A DNA stretch of 37,725 nucleotides from Candidatus Moraniibacteriota bacterium (GCA_013336225.1 JAAXUC010000010.1:1-37725), one strand, 5' to 3'; counted from the stretch's first letter, positions 22,148-29,808 are shown. Made by a program: numbers and translations. The notes: a model not told the origin generated them from the letters alone.

Positions 22148-23047
22148 GTGTCTTTTAATTTTAAATTTGATAAGCATCTTTGTATGTCAATAATCCTGCT
22201 GGCGATCATAAATTCAATAATCTGGACGCTGCTATCCATTAGATGGAAAAGTCTCAGAAAAAAGGACATTTCATCAATCAGTTCTTTTGGTCTGCTTTCG
22301 GCTGGTTTGCCGCTTTGGCTTATTTCCTTTGTATATCTATATTATCAGCATAATTTCATCTATTCAGAAAGATATGCCGCCAATTTGTTGCTTTGGATTG
22401 TGCTGTGCATTGCAACCAACCTGGGTATTTTGTATATTTTGAAATTCAAGGCACTCTCTGAACTTGGCATCTATCAATTGGCAATTTCCACTTTTGTGGC
22501 AATGCTCATTGACGTCATCTTTTTCAAGAGCAATTTCAATTTGCCAACATTATTGGGTGTGATGATGCTTTTATTGGCAGGATTTTTATTGTCAAAAAAT
22601 AAGATCAGTCAAAATAAAGATCCTAAATTGAGCTCAACCTTATTGTTAGTGCTGTTTTTAAGCATTGCTGGTGTGGTGCAGTTTGCTGCCTATAAAAATG
22701 CTTTAATGGTTCAGTCTATGCCACTGCTGCATGTGATGTTTGCGCAAGTGATTTTGCATCTGGTTTTCTTGGCAGTTTGCCTTAATAGTTTGAAGCGTGA
22801 TTTTGTTGGTGGAAAATTGAAAATTGCCGATTTTGTTTTTTTTGGATTTTTGATCTATGTCTTCACGATCATTGAAGCTTTTTTGTTTAAGGAGCTTCCA
22901 ATCACACTTTTGATTTCTTTGACAGTTTTGAACATCTTGCTGTTCCAAATTTATGACATCAAAAACAAAGATCTGAAACATTCCTGGCAGCTCTATTTGG
23001 CTGCCTGTCTGGCTGTAGCGGCAATAGTCATGATCAGATTAAGATAA
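22148..23047 (+). CDS. Multi-pass membrane protein, EamA/DMT-transporter-like
   Basis: A 299-aa protein with about ten hydrophobic spans (such as LLAIINSIIWTLLSIRW, FGLLSAGLPLWLISFVYLYY, LLLWIVLCIATNLGILYIL, LLGVMMLLLAGFLL, LAACLAVAAIVMIRL), the two-times-five layout of drug/metabolite transporter-type permeases. The features AISTFVAMLIDVIFF ... LLGVMMLLLAGFLLS fit the end of the first EamA repeat. It is slightly diverged and the substrate is unknown. The start is GTG, with GGGG nine bases before it. A strong terminator follows. Confidence 0.7.
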   Translation: MSFNFKFDKHLCMSIILLAIINSIIWTLLSIRWKSLRKKDISSISSFGLLSAGLPLWLISFVYLYYQHNFIYSERYAANLLLWIVLCIATNLGILYILKFKALSELGIYQLAISTFVAMLIDVIFFKSNFNLPTLLGVMMLLLAGFLLSKNKISQNKDPKLSSTLLLVLFLSIAGVVQFAAYKNALMVQSMPLLHVMFAQVILHLVFLAVCLNSLKRDFVGGKLKIADFVFFGFLIYVFTIIEAFLFKELPITLLISLTVLNILLFQIYDIKNKDLKHSWQLYLAACLAVAAIVMIRLR

Positions 23048-23086
23048 ATTACAAATGCAAAAAATTCCATAAAATGAAAGTAATTT

Positions 23087-23117
23087 AAAAGGGTAGACAT
23101 GTTATGTCTACCCTTTT
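23087..23117. terminator. Terminator between convergent genes
   Basis: AAAAGGGTAGACAT-GTT-ATGTCTACCCTTTT, 14 bp, can end both the permease gene and the minus-strand unit starting at 23894. Confidence 0.9.
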
Positions 23118-23141
23118 GCGAATGTAAATTTATGACAGCCG

Positions 23142-23471
23142 TCATTGCTCGCAATCAACTTCAGTGTCTAAGCTATTGTGATAATCAACAAGGTCAATGC
23201 TGCTTCTGAACCACGTTTTGCCTTTTCTCCAAATCCCGATACCTGCTTTTTGGGAAGTTGGATGCTTGAGGCGAAATGCCAATGCTTCAAGTGGAGTTGA
23301 TCCTGCTGGCATAGGTGGTTGCTCCAGTAGTTTGGTTATAATGATGCAATCATAGTTATAGCCAAGCGATTTAGCTGTGAATTCATCGCAGCGACAATCA
23401 TGACGTCTTTCGCGGCAATAGATGCAATCTCCTTTGCCATTGTCAACAAACTTTCTGTATTTCATCTCCAT
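23142..23471 (-). CDS. Hypothetical Cys-rich small protein
   Basis: A 109-aa protein not recognised. The N-terminal part holds a cysteine cluster, GDCIYCRERRHDCRCDEF (four Cys within 13 residues), suited to bind zinc, followed by KSLGYNYDCIIITKLLEQ and a Trp/Arg-containing part (GIGIWRKGKTWFRSS). AAGGAGAAGAAAGG precedes the ATG. It is the second gene of a two-gene unit with the gene at 23508 (gap 36 bases). An accessory or mobile-element origin is possible. Confidence 0.6.
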   Translation of the reverse strand: MEMKYRKFVDNGKGDCIYCRERRHDCRCDEFTAKSLGYNYDCIIITKLLEQPPMPAGSTPLEALAFRLKHPTSQKAGIGIWRKGKTWFRSSIDLVDYHNSLDTEVDCEQ

Positions 23472-23507
23472 AGCCTTTCTTCTCCTTTTGCAAAAAAGTT
23501 TTTAAGT

Positions 23508-23894
23508 TCATGTTTTTTCATCTCTTTCATAAATCACAAACTGCAAATTATCTGCGAAGAATTTGCGAAATGTTTTGTCTGAAATATCCCTGTTGTCATT
23601 TTTTTCCGCCAGCACAGCAATGAAATTGCTGGCAGCAATTGTTCTTTCGATCTTCTTAGCCCTAGGAGTTTCTTTGGCATTATGTTGAAACTCAATGGTG
23701 CATTTTTTTGAAAGTTCAATGTTCGGTGGCAGGTATCCAAGGCTGCGAAGAGCTCTGGACAATTCCCTGAGTGTCGATTTGTCTTCTTCTTTTTGCAAGA
23801 CTTCACCATTCTTGAGTGCAATGATGCCACACAGTTTTGTTCTCCCTCTTTGCGTTTTTGTGTAAGTTTTAACCAAGAGTGTATATGCTGGCAT
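23508..23894 (-). CDS. Hypothetical protein, 128 aa
   Basis: Not recognised. The sequence has an N-terminal beta-rich part (YTLLVKTYTKTQRGRTKLCGIIALKNGEVLQ), a middle STLRELSRALRSLGYLPPNIEL and a basic segment (ETPRAKKIERTIAASNFI). The frame is fixed by a perfect SD, AAAGGAGG, six bases before the ATG at 23894. A competing frame starting five bases upstream lacks this spacing. The promoter is TTGACT-N17-TATCAT at 23961-23989. First gene of a two-gene unit. Confidence 0.6.
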   Translation of the reverse strand: MPAYTLLVKTYTKTQRGRTKLCGIIALKNGEVLQKEEDKSTLRELSRALRSLGYLPPNIELSKKCTIEFQHNAKETPRAKKIERTIAASNFIAVLAEKNDNRDISDKTFRKFFADNLQFVIYERDEKT

Positions 23895-23960
23895 GGCAAG
23901 CCTCCTTTGAAAGTTTTTACTTTGAGTTGTTAAATTGCTAGTTTTTTTGGTTGGTTTTTA

Positions 23961-23989
23961 ATGATACAAGACGGTTGAATGAAAGTCAA
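23961..23989 (-). promoter_or_regulatory. Promoter of the two small-protein genes
   Basis: Minus strand: TTGACT (23984-23989), 17 bases, TATCAT (23961-23966). The -35 lies in the block TCAATTGACTTT, which is identical to that in the promoter at 24772-24800. Confidence 0.7.
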
Positions 23990-24040
23990 TTGATGTTTAT
24001 ATTTGGATAAAATAGATGATCACCCTTGATTAGCAGATAG

Positions 24041-24067
24041 AAAAAGCGCTTCAGTTGCGAAGCGCCT
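24041..24067 (-). terminator. Terminator after the 178-aa gene
   Basis: GGCGCTTCGC-AACT-GAAGCGC followed by TTTTTC on the minus strand. It separates the gene at 24107 from the promoter at 23961. Confidence 0.8.
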
Positions 24068-24106
24068 TATTAAAAATTTCATCAATAAATTGTTTTAACC
24101 CTGAGG

Positions 24107-24643
24107 CTAATAGCACATTGGCAGGCGATGCCTGATTCGTAGCCAACTGGCGAAAGTGATCCAGTTATCTTCGAACTGCACATATGTTTCTTGTTTGATT
24201 GTGAAGTTGGCAACCGTGTGCCCATTGTTATCATCCACGCCAAGAATGTTTAATATTTCCTGGACAATATTAATAGCCATGTCGCAGAAATTTTCTCCAT
24301 TGTCCATCTGGAACTCAATTGCATAAACACCAGAATGATCATTTTCATTTTTAATGATGATATGATCATTATTGTTGTTAAGGCGAAGCAATTCCTTTTT
24401 CTGCTTCCAAAGTCCTTCGGACAATAGGGTAAGAATGTTTTTTCTTTCCGTTGTTGGACTGATGCAAACCCTTCTGATGCACACCTCTACTTGTCCTCTT
24501 CGATCAGGAAGAGCAGTTGCTTTGATTGAACTAACCGTGTGGATATGCTTTTCGCTTTGCTCATGCCAGTCGGTGACGGGCACGATTGTCTTCAGGCCAA
24601 GGTAGCAATTCCATTCCATCGTCGTCTTCTGATATCGCTTCAT
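24107..24643 (-). CDS. Hypothetical protein, 178 aa
   Basis: Not recognised. The start at 24643 (MKRYQKTTMEW) is chosen because GGAGG lies six bases before it; a longer frame upstream to 24754 lacks a start signal. The protein is mixed alpha/beta, with VEVCIRRVCISPTTERKNILTLLSEGLWKQKKELLRLNNN, HSGVYAIEFQMDNGENFCDMAINIVQEILNILGV and the end ITFASWLRIRHRLPMCY. No signal peptide or membrane span is apparent. It has its own promoter (24772-24800) and terminator. Probably accessory. Confidence 0.55.
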   Translation of the reverse strand: MKRYQKTTMEWNCYLGLKTIVPVTDWHEQSEKHIHTVSSIKATALPDRRGQVEVCIRRVCISPTTERKNILTLLSEGLWKQKKELLRLNNNNDHIIIKNENDHSGVYAIEFQMDNGENFCDMAINIVQEILNILGVDDNNGHTVANFTIKQETYVQFEDNWITFASWLRIRHRLPMCY

Positions 24644-24771
24644 TTCAACCTCCAGGCTGTCGCATGGGACTTGGACAATCCAAGTGCTCGGCATTATACC
24701 GAATCTTTGGTGACAGCATCCTGAGTCCATAAAGGCTAAAGATGCTATCACCAATTTAAGGAACTATAAAT

Positions 24772-24800
24772 ATCCTAGAGAAAATGTGATATAAAGTCAA
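24772..24800 (-). promoter_or_regulatory. Promoter of the 178-aa gene
   Basis: Minus strand: TTGACT (24795-24800), 17 bases, TAGGAT (24772-24777), with the same TCAATTGACTTT block as the promoter at 23961-23989. It would give a leader of about 125 nt. The interval 24643-24944 holds this promoter and the hairpins at 24819-24940; no gene is visible in it. Confidence 0.5.
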
Positions 24801-24818
24801 TTGAAATAATAACTGTCA

Positions 24819-24940
24819 GCATTTGAAGGTAATCCTGGATTTGAATCCAGACTTTAAATGCAAAGATACCAACCATGAATGTTCGGTATCTTCTTTATCT
24901 ATCGATGCTGTGGCTCAGCAGAGGACTGTCCTCGGCTGAG
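24819..24940. other. Cluster of three hairpins in an intergenic region
   Basis: GCATTT/AAATGC (24819-24862) encloses CTGGATT-TG-AATCCAG. Next is AAGATACC-AAC/GTT-GGTATCTT (about 24863-24892), then CTCAGC...GCTGAG (24914-24940) with AGAGGA/TCCTC inside. Each hairpin is followed on the plus strand by a CTTTA-type stretch. They may be terminators for the gene at 24944 or parts of a small RNA; neither is proven. Confidence 0.4.
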
Positions 24941-24943
24941 TCT

Positions 24944-25618
24944 TTATTTTAAATTATTAACTATTCCCAATACCCAGCCCTTAATTCGTCTGTTCAAATC
25001 AGTGCTTCTTGTAATATCTATTCTTAATAAACCATTGTAATCATTGTGTGAATTTTTCCAAATCGTTTTTGGATTGTGATTTTTTAAATGTACTTTCTCG
25101 ATTTTTTCATCTAGGAGTTTGCTCCAGAATTTTTTTGCTTTTTCTATATCAGCTGTATTGTGTATGTAAATCCTATAATCAAATCTTTCTTTTGAAACAT
25201 TGCAGCATTCTTGCATCCATTTATGAAATAATAAAATCATTTGCGGATCAGAATTTCCAAATGATACGCCTTGTGAAACATTGGTTTCTTTTTGCTTTGA
25301 ACCTTCAGCCCAGTACAGTGCAATTCCAATCAGCCAAAGTTCTTTTTGTGAGATTTTTTTTACTTCAGATCTTGCTTGAGAGATGATGTTTCTCTCTTTT
25401 TCTATTCTATTGTTTCGACAAGTTTGATGAGCTTTTTGTTGTGCAACCTTTCTTTTTTCTGTTAATCTTTGAGTTTGCTTTTTTGCAATTCCAATATCTC
25501 TTAGCCAAACAGAGAGGGTTGATTTGGCCACTGGAATTTTTTGAAGAATTTCATTATATGAAAATCCTTGCTTGCGCAAAGCTATCGCTGCTAATTTTTC
25601 TAAGTTCTTTTTAATCAT
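24944..25618 (-). CDS. Helix-turn-helix protein with LAGLIDADG-endonuclease-like domain
   Basis: A 224-aa protein. Residues 5-45 form a resolvase-type HTH (AAIALRKQGFSYNEILQKIPVAKSTLSVWLRDIG), followed by a basic coiled linker (about 45-90). From about residue 93, LWLIGIALYWAEGSK and VSFGNSDPQMILLFHKWM look like the first helix (LAGLIDADG-type) and the strand after it of a LAGLIDADG homing-endonuclease fold, as in WhiA and many CPR proteins of this form. The conserved acidic residue of the motif would be Glu in WAEG. The role could be DNA cleavage or only DNA binding. Upstream are the tRNA-Gln and dnaX genes. Confidence 0.7.
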   Translation of the reverse strand: MIKKNLEKLAAIALRKQGFSYNEILQKIPVAKSTLSVWLRDIGIAKKQTQRLTEKRKVAQQKAHQTCRNNRIEKERNIISQARSEVKKISQKELWLIGIALYWAEGSKQKETNVSQGVSFGNSDPQMILLFHKWMQECCNVSKERFDYRIYIHNTADIEKAKKFWSKLLDEKIEKVHLKNHNPKTIWKNSHNDYNGLLRIDITRSTDLNRRIKGWVLGIVNNLK

Positions 25619-25770
25619 ATAAAAACCATAGTTATTATGTTTATATAATATATCTGTGGTTCGATATTGTCAAAATATTGTTGCATGTTTTTTTGTTTGT
25701 TAAATAGGCAACATTAAAAAAATACGTAACTGATTACGTATTTTTTATTTCGATAGAATTCTGTGCGCAG

Positions 25771-25842
25771 TTGGGCCGCTAGGATTCGGACCTAGGTATG
25801 ACGGGATCAAAACCCGTTGCCTTACCGCTTGGCTACGGCCCA
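25771..25842 (-). tRNA. tRNA-Gln (anticodon TTG)
   Basis: Complete cloverleaf on the minus strand: acceptor TGGGCCG/CGGCCCA with the weak U1-A72 pair usual in tRNA-Gln, D arm GCC-AAGCGGTAA-GGC, anticodon arm ACGGG-TTTTGAT-CCCGT with anticodon TTG, T arm CTAGG-TCCGAAT-CCTAG, discriminator A. CCA is not encoded. It borders an accessory gene block. Confidence 0.95.
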
Positions 25843-25885
25843 ACTTCACACAAAATTTTTCAAAAAAGCTTTTTTTATTGTTTGA

Positions 25886-27637
25886 CTACTCAATAATCTG
25901 TCCGCCCATGATTCCCATCGCATCTGAAAGCAGGGAGCTGGTTTCATGAGGTGTTTGTTCGACGCTGCCAGTTGAAACGTGTTGGTTCAAACTGGATGCA
26001 ATTGTGATGCCAGCTTCCTCGGCGGTGATCACTTTCATGAGCAATCGCAACCCCAGTATTTTAGCAAAAACTTCTTCCAATGTCAATTTGTTGCCATATT
26101 CATTTAATTTGTCTTTGTGGAAAGTGAATTTGGTGGCCACGGTGACAATTCCAGCGGTGACATCAACAGGTTGGCAGCTTTGCAGTACAGCTGAAAGACT
26201 GTGATTTTTTTGTTTTATTTCAATGATGAATTGACCCCAATGTTTCTTGACATCATTGAGAGTGAAACCAGAATCTGCAATTTGGGCTTCATTTTTGACC
26301 AAAGTTGGCTCAACTGAAGGAGAAATTGGAGCTTTCTCGCTTGGCTGAGATTTTATGGGTGCCACTTCAGCACTTTGAGGGGTAAATGGTGAAATGGGAT
26401 CCATTTTAGGCGTCTGGGGCGCTGCTGGAGTTGAAATTGTCTGAGTTGGGACAGGCGTACTCATTTGTGGAGCACTAGGGGCTGCTTGGACAGGCCTTGG
26501 CGTGGGAGCGATATTCTGAGTCTGCGCTGTGGCTTGAATTGGCGCTGAGGTAGGCGAAACAGCCTTGATGATAGCCATTTCCAAAGGAAGCTGGGGAATG
26601 AACGCTGATTTCATTTTGCCTTGAATTTCAGAGAAACATTGAATGATCAAAAGCAATTCTTTGGGACTGTGATTTTTGGCCTGCTCAACAAGAGCCGAAG
26701 ATTGATCTTTGGTCAGTTCATAGGCAAAGATTTTGGCCAATTTTTCATCCACCGAGACCAGCATCACTTGGCGCAAATAGTTCAGAAATGATTTATTGAA
26801 AACATCCAGGTCATAGCCGTCGCGAGAAAGTTCATTCACCAGTGTGATGGCGCTGGCTGCATTTTTGCTGAGCAAATATGAAACCATGGCTTCCAGGGAT
26901 TGTCGTTGCGTGGTGCCCAGGATTTCTTCCACTTCTTTGGCGGTGATTTTCTTGTCTTCAAGTGCCATCACTTGTGAGAGCAATGATTCAGCGTCGCGCA
27001 TACCTCCTTCGGCAGCAATGGCAATCATCTCAAGCGCATTTTTTTCAATGGAAACATTTTCATTTTTTGCGATGGTGGAAAGTTTTTCAATGATATGTTC
27101 CAAGGAAAGACGCGTGAAATCATAGCGCTGACAACGTGAAATGATGGTTTCGGGAACTTTGTGAATTTCCGTGGTGGCCAGAATGAAAATGACATGTGCC
27201 GGTGGTTCTTCCAGAGTTTTGAGCAGCGCATTGAAAGCGCCAGTGGAAAGCATGTGAACTTCATCGATGATATATACTTTGAATTTTGCTTGCGACGGTG
27301 GGAACTTCACGTTTTCACGCAGTTCGCGAATGTTGTCCACGCCAGTGTTGGAAGCAGCATCAACTTCGAAGATGTCGAGCGATGTTCCTTGCGTGATGTT
27401 TTTGCAGACGTCACATTCTAAACATGGATCAGCGCCTTTGGGATTTTGACAATTCACAGCTCTGGCAAAAATGCGAGCCATGGTGGTTTTGCCTGTTCCG
27501 CGCGGACCAGTGAAAAGATAGGCATGGCCAACTCGAGAATGCAAGATTGCATTGGAAAGTGTTTGCACGATGTGACCTTGTCCGATGACATCTGAAAAGG
27601 TAAGTGGGCGATATTTTCTGTAGAGAGCTGTTGCCAT
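25886..27637 (-). CDS. dnaX: DNA polymerase III subunit gamma/tau
   Basis: A 583-aa clamp-loader ATPase of the replisome. Walker A GPRGTGKTT is at 44-52, the zinc module has Cys63, Cys72, Cys75 and Cys78, Walker B is IIDEVHML near 124-130, and the LEEPPAHVIFILATTE and ISRCQRYDF (SRC sensor) motifs are all intact. AAA+ and collar domains (to about 360) are followed by a Pro/Ala/Thr-rich linker (about 370-450, many APT/PQT repeats) and a C-terminal domain of about 130 aa. I see no evident slippery A-run for tau/gamma frameshifting. The gene stands alone on the minus strand after tRNA-Gln. Confidence 0.97.
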   Translation of the reverse strand: MATALYRKYRPLTFSDVIGQGHIVQTLSNAILHSRVGHAYLFTGPRGTGKTTMARIFARAVNCQNPKGADPCLECDVCKNITQGTSLDIFEVDAASNTGVDNIRELRENVKFPPSQAKFKVYIIDEVHMLSTGAFNALLKTLEEPPAHVIFILATTEIHKVPETIISRCQRYDFTRLSLEHIIEKLSTIAKNENVSIEKNALEMIAIAAEGGMRDAESLLSQVMALEDKKITAKEVEEILGTTQRQSLEAMVSYLLSKNAASAITLVNELSRDGYDLDVFNKSFLNYLRQVMLVSVDEKLAKIFAYELTKDQSSALVEQAKNHSPKELLLIIQCFSEIQGKMKSAFIPQLPLEMAIIKAVSPTSAPIQATAQTQNIAPTPRPVQAAPSAPQMSTPVPTQTISTPAAPQTPKMDPISPFTPQSAEVAPIKSQPSEKAPISPSVEPTLVKNEAQIADSGFTLNDVKKHWGQFIIEIKQKNHSLSAVLQSCQPVDVTAGIVTVATKFTFHKDKLNEYGNKLTLEEVFAKILGLRLLMKVITAEEAGITIASSLNQHVSTGSVEQTPHETSSLLSDAMGIMGGQIIE

Positions 27638-27661
27638 AATTTTTTATTTGATATGATTCCG

Positions 27662-27694
27662 ACTAAATTACTAATCTTTTACTAATATACTAAT
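27662..27694. repeat. Inverted repeat, left arm, around the GxxExxY gene
   Basis: About 33 bp whose reverse complement recurs at 28084-28116 with three or four mismatches; the inner 25 bp differ at one position. It overlaps the stop codon of the GxxExxY gene. Inside it, CTAATCTTTT occurs twice. Confidence 0.8.
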
Positions 27695-28085
27695 CTTTTC
27701 TTATATTAACTATGCGTTTAAATTTAACTCCATTTGGCGTAAAGTTTGCCAATATCGCTAATCTCATGCTGGTTGCCTTTAAGTATTCATTAATTTGTTC
27801 AATATTTCTCTTTGAAAAATAATTTCCTTTTTTAATTTCGAGCACTATTTTTTCATCAATAAGAAAATCTAAATAAAATCTTCCAATAATTTTTCCATGA
27901 AAAGAAAGAATAAAGGGAGCTTGCTCCTTATACCTTATATTTTTTTCATCCAAGCATTGCTTGATAGCTTTTTCATAATATATTTCTTTATACCCATAGC
28001 CTAGCTCATTGTAGACTTCAAAGAGAATTCCGACAAGCTCGAAGCTTAAATCCTTATATTCTAAATCTATTTGTTTTGTGGACAT
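27690..28085 (-). CDS. GxxExxY family protein (PD-(D/E)XK-like)
   Basis: A 131-aa protein of the GxxExxY family. The name-giving motif is present as GYKEIYY in LGYGYKEIYYEKA. The following FYLDFLIDEKIVLEIKKG gives the D...(E)xK-type residues of a PD-(D/E)XK nuclease-like core, and the end (IEQINEYLKATSMRLAILANFTPNGVKFKRIV) is typical. The family is widespread in CPR and Planctomycetes; its function is unproven. The start codon lies in the right and the stop codon in the left arm of a long inverted repeat, so the gene fills the element almost exactly, which suggests a mobile cassette. Confidence 0.92.
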   Translation of the reverse strand: MSTKQIDLEYKDLSFELVGILFEVYNELGYGYKEIYYEKAIKQCLDEKNIRYKEQAPFILSFHGKIIGRFYLDFLIDEKIVLEIKKGNYFSKRNIEQINEYLKATSMRLAILANFTPNGVKFKRIVNIRKD

Positions 28086-28116
28086 TAGTATATTAGTAAA
28101 AGATTGGTATTTTAGT
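28084..28116. repeat. Inverted repeat, right arm, around the GxxExxY gene
   Basis: Partner of 27662-27694. It overlaps the start codon of the GxxExxY gene. No target-site duplication was found by eye. Confidence 0.8.
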
Positions 28117-28153
28117 GGGGACTTTATACTATTCTAACATACTAAAATAAAAG

Positions 28154-28181
28154 AAAAAACCCCACTTTTCAGTGAAGTTTT
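28154..28181 (-). terminator. Terminator of the GtrA gene
   Basis: Minus strand: AAAACTTCACT-GAAA-AGTGGGGTTTT followed by TT, with two G-T pairs. Confidence 0.8.
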
Positions 28182-28197
28182 AATACGAGTGAAGAAG

Positions 28198-28857
28198 TTA
28201 TTTCTTAAAAACCCAAAGCTTGTAGCCGATGAAGTTCCAGGCAAGTCCAGCAATTGAGCCGGCAGCTGCGCCGAGCAGACCAAGTTGTCCATCAGTAAGA
28301 GTGGTTGCTGATCCCAGAATGGTCTTGAAAACGAATGATGCAACAAAAACATTAATCAAAAATCCAACAATGCTGACTGCAAAAAATTGCATAAATTCAG
28401 ATTTGGTTTGTTTTTTTGCACCTTGATCAAATGTCCAATATTTGTTCCAGAAATAGCTACTGATGTTGGCAATGATAAATGAAGCAGCTTTGTAGATGGA
28501 ATAGAAAGTTATTGTTCCAATTAAAACACTTTTGGCTTCAATTTGGAAATAGAAGCTGAAAAGCAAAGTGATCAAAGCAAGAACACCCAAATCAACCAGT
28601 GTGTTGAGCACTCCAATTAATCCAAATTTTGCAATTTGATAGATGATGGCGATTTTTTTGCCAAACAAAAATGCAATGCGCAATCCAAGTGGTGTGGCCA
28701 GCAGAAAAAATGGCACAATGGCAATGGCAAATTTCGCGAAAAGCTCAGGCTTGGCAGTTTTGAGAACCGGCAATAATAGTAGTCCAATTAGAAGTCCTGC
28801 TGCGATGGCGAATTCGTAATCTCTTTTGGTAATTCTGATTCCCGTTGTATTTTCCAT
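28198..28857 (-). CDS. GtrA-like membrane protein
   Basis: A 219-aa protein. The C-terminal 130 residues are a GtrA domain with four spans: FGLIGVLNTLVDLGVLALITLLF, YKAASFIIANISSYFWNKYWTF (the hallmark NxxxYxxNRxWxF-type segment), MQFFAVSIVGFLINVFVASFVF, and LLGAAAGSIAGLAWNFIGYKLWVF. Two extra N-terminal spans (EFAIAAGLLIGLLLLPVL; FAIAIVPFFLLATPLGLRIAF) lengthen it beyond the usual 130-150 aa. GtrA proteins are thought to move lipid-linked sugars across the membrane for surface glycan modification. The gene has a terminator; no glycosyltransferase is directly adjacent. Confidence 0.9.
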   Translation of the reverse strand: MENTTGIRITKRDYEFAIAAGLLIGLLLLPVLKTAKPELFAKFAIAIVPFFLLATPLGLRIAFLFGKKIAIIYQIAKFGLIGVLNTLVDLGVLALITLLFSFYFQIEAKSVLIGTITFYSIYKAASFIIANISSYFWNKYWTFDQGAKKQTKSEFMQFFAVSIVGFLINVFVASFVFKTILGSATTLTDGQLGLLGAAAGSIAGLAWNFIGYKLWVFKK

Positions 28858-28898
28858 GCATGTATAATGAGGATTAATGATTTAAATGTAAATTTTGA

Positions 28899-28978
28899 TT
28901 CTACAAATTACAAATCATTTACAAATGTACAAAAATTCGTATATTTGTAAATTTGTATTTCATTGGTAATTTGTAGAG
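28899..28978. repeat. AT-rich palindromic word repeat
   Basis: TCTACAAATTAC (28899-28910) and GTAATTTGTAGA (28967-28978) are perfect inverted arms. The 56 bases between are built from variations of ACAAAT and ATTTGTA. It sits between GtrA and the 275-aa gene. Confidence 0.6.
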
Positions 28979-28980
28979 TA

Positions 28981-29808
28981 TTAGATTTGTTGGGCTTTGA
29001 TTTCCTTTTCCAATTCTTCAATGTCACTTGTCCATTCATCAACGAAATCATCCTTGGCTAGTAGTGGCTTGGCGTCGTAGTTGTTTTTTGGAGGATCTTT
29101 TTCTTCATGTTCCTCATGCTTAAGATCTTCTTTCCAGGAATTTAATTCGTTGTCAACTGGAAATTTTTTGTGAAGCGGTGGTTTTGGCATGGCTTTTGGC
29201 TCGGCTGCTGAATATCTTGACATGGAAATGGCCACATCATTTCCTTTTTGTAAAACATTTTCAATGGCTGCCCAAGTGGCTTCAATTTCACGCGGAAGCA
29301 TGATGACAACTTCGTCTCCTGGCTCAGCTTTGAAATATGTCACGGAAGCCAGTAAAACCTTGTATGGTTTTCCTTCTGAAAAAATGAAATAGTTGCCTTT
29401 TTCATCCTGGCTGACAATTCCAATCACGCTTTTTCTGTCTGCGGGCCCGATTTGTTTATATACGAAAGATCCGTCGTTGGTGATGGTTAATTTGAGCATG
29501 TCACCTTCGACAAGTTTTGATTTTGAAGCATAGTTTGCAGGCACTGGATATTGTTTTCCATCAACTCCGATCATGATTTGTCCATCGAAAGTTCCTTCGA
29601 CAACATTTCCTTCGGCATCTTCGTCAATCTTTTTCTTGCGCCCAGTTTTTTTCTTGCCTTCCAGTTGCAAAAGCATCGCTTTGGCGCTTTGCATGGTTTT
29701 TTCTGCCTGCAGCATCATTTGCCGAAGCATTTCAATTTTGTGAGCCTTGTCTTGCTCACTTATTTCATCGCTGGTGTGTTGATTTAATGTCATTTTTGTT
29801 TTTGACAA
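28981..29808 (-). CDS. Conserved hypothetical protein, 275 aa, beta-barrel core
   Basis: Function not recognised. Residues 20-55 form a Met/Gln-rich helix (KIEMLRQMMLQAEKTMQSAKAMLLQLEG), then a basic GKKKTGRKKK. A beta-rich core (about 65-180) follows: FDGQIMIGVDGKQYPVPANYASKSKLVEGDMLKLTITNDGSFVYKQIGP and KPYKVLLASVTYFKAEPGDEVVIMLP. The rest is acidic and Lys-rich and looks disordered. The core looks like tandem small barrels of the OB/TRAM kind, and the basic and acidic flanks suggest nucleic-acid or ribosome association; that is inference. Repeat copy C lies 50 bases upstream. Confidence 0.65.
   Translation of the reverse strand: MSKTKMTLNQHTSDEISEQDKAHKIEMLRQMMLQAEKTMQSAKAMLLQLEGKKKTGRKKKIDEDAEGNVVEGTFDGQIMIGVDGKQYPVPANYASKSKLVEGDMLKLTITNDGSFVYKQIGPADRKSVIGIVSQDEKGNYFIFSEGKPYKVLLASVTYFKAEPGDEVVIMLPREIEATWAAIENVLQKGNDVAISMSRYSAAEPKAMPKPPLHKKFPVDNELNSWKEDLKHEEHEEKDPPKNNYDAKPLLAKDDFVDEWTSDIEELEKEIKAQQI

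Noticed and set aside
23534-23899. Alternative 121-aa frame over the 128-aa gene
   Set aside because: The SD AAAGGAGG is well spaced for the ATG at 23894, and the competing frame gives a low-quality protein sequence.
24833-24850. T-arm-like CTGGATTTGAATCCAG as part of a tRNA
   Set aside because: No acceptor, D or anticodon arms around it; it is a simple hairpin in the intergenic cluster.
27662-28116. CRISPR array or iteron array
   Set aside because: The CTAAT-type repeats are not regularly spaced, have no spacers and no cas genes are near; they are arms of an inverted repeat.
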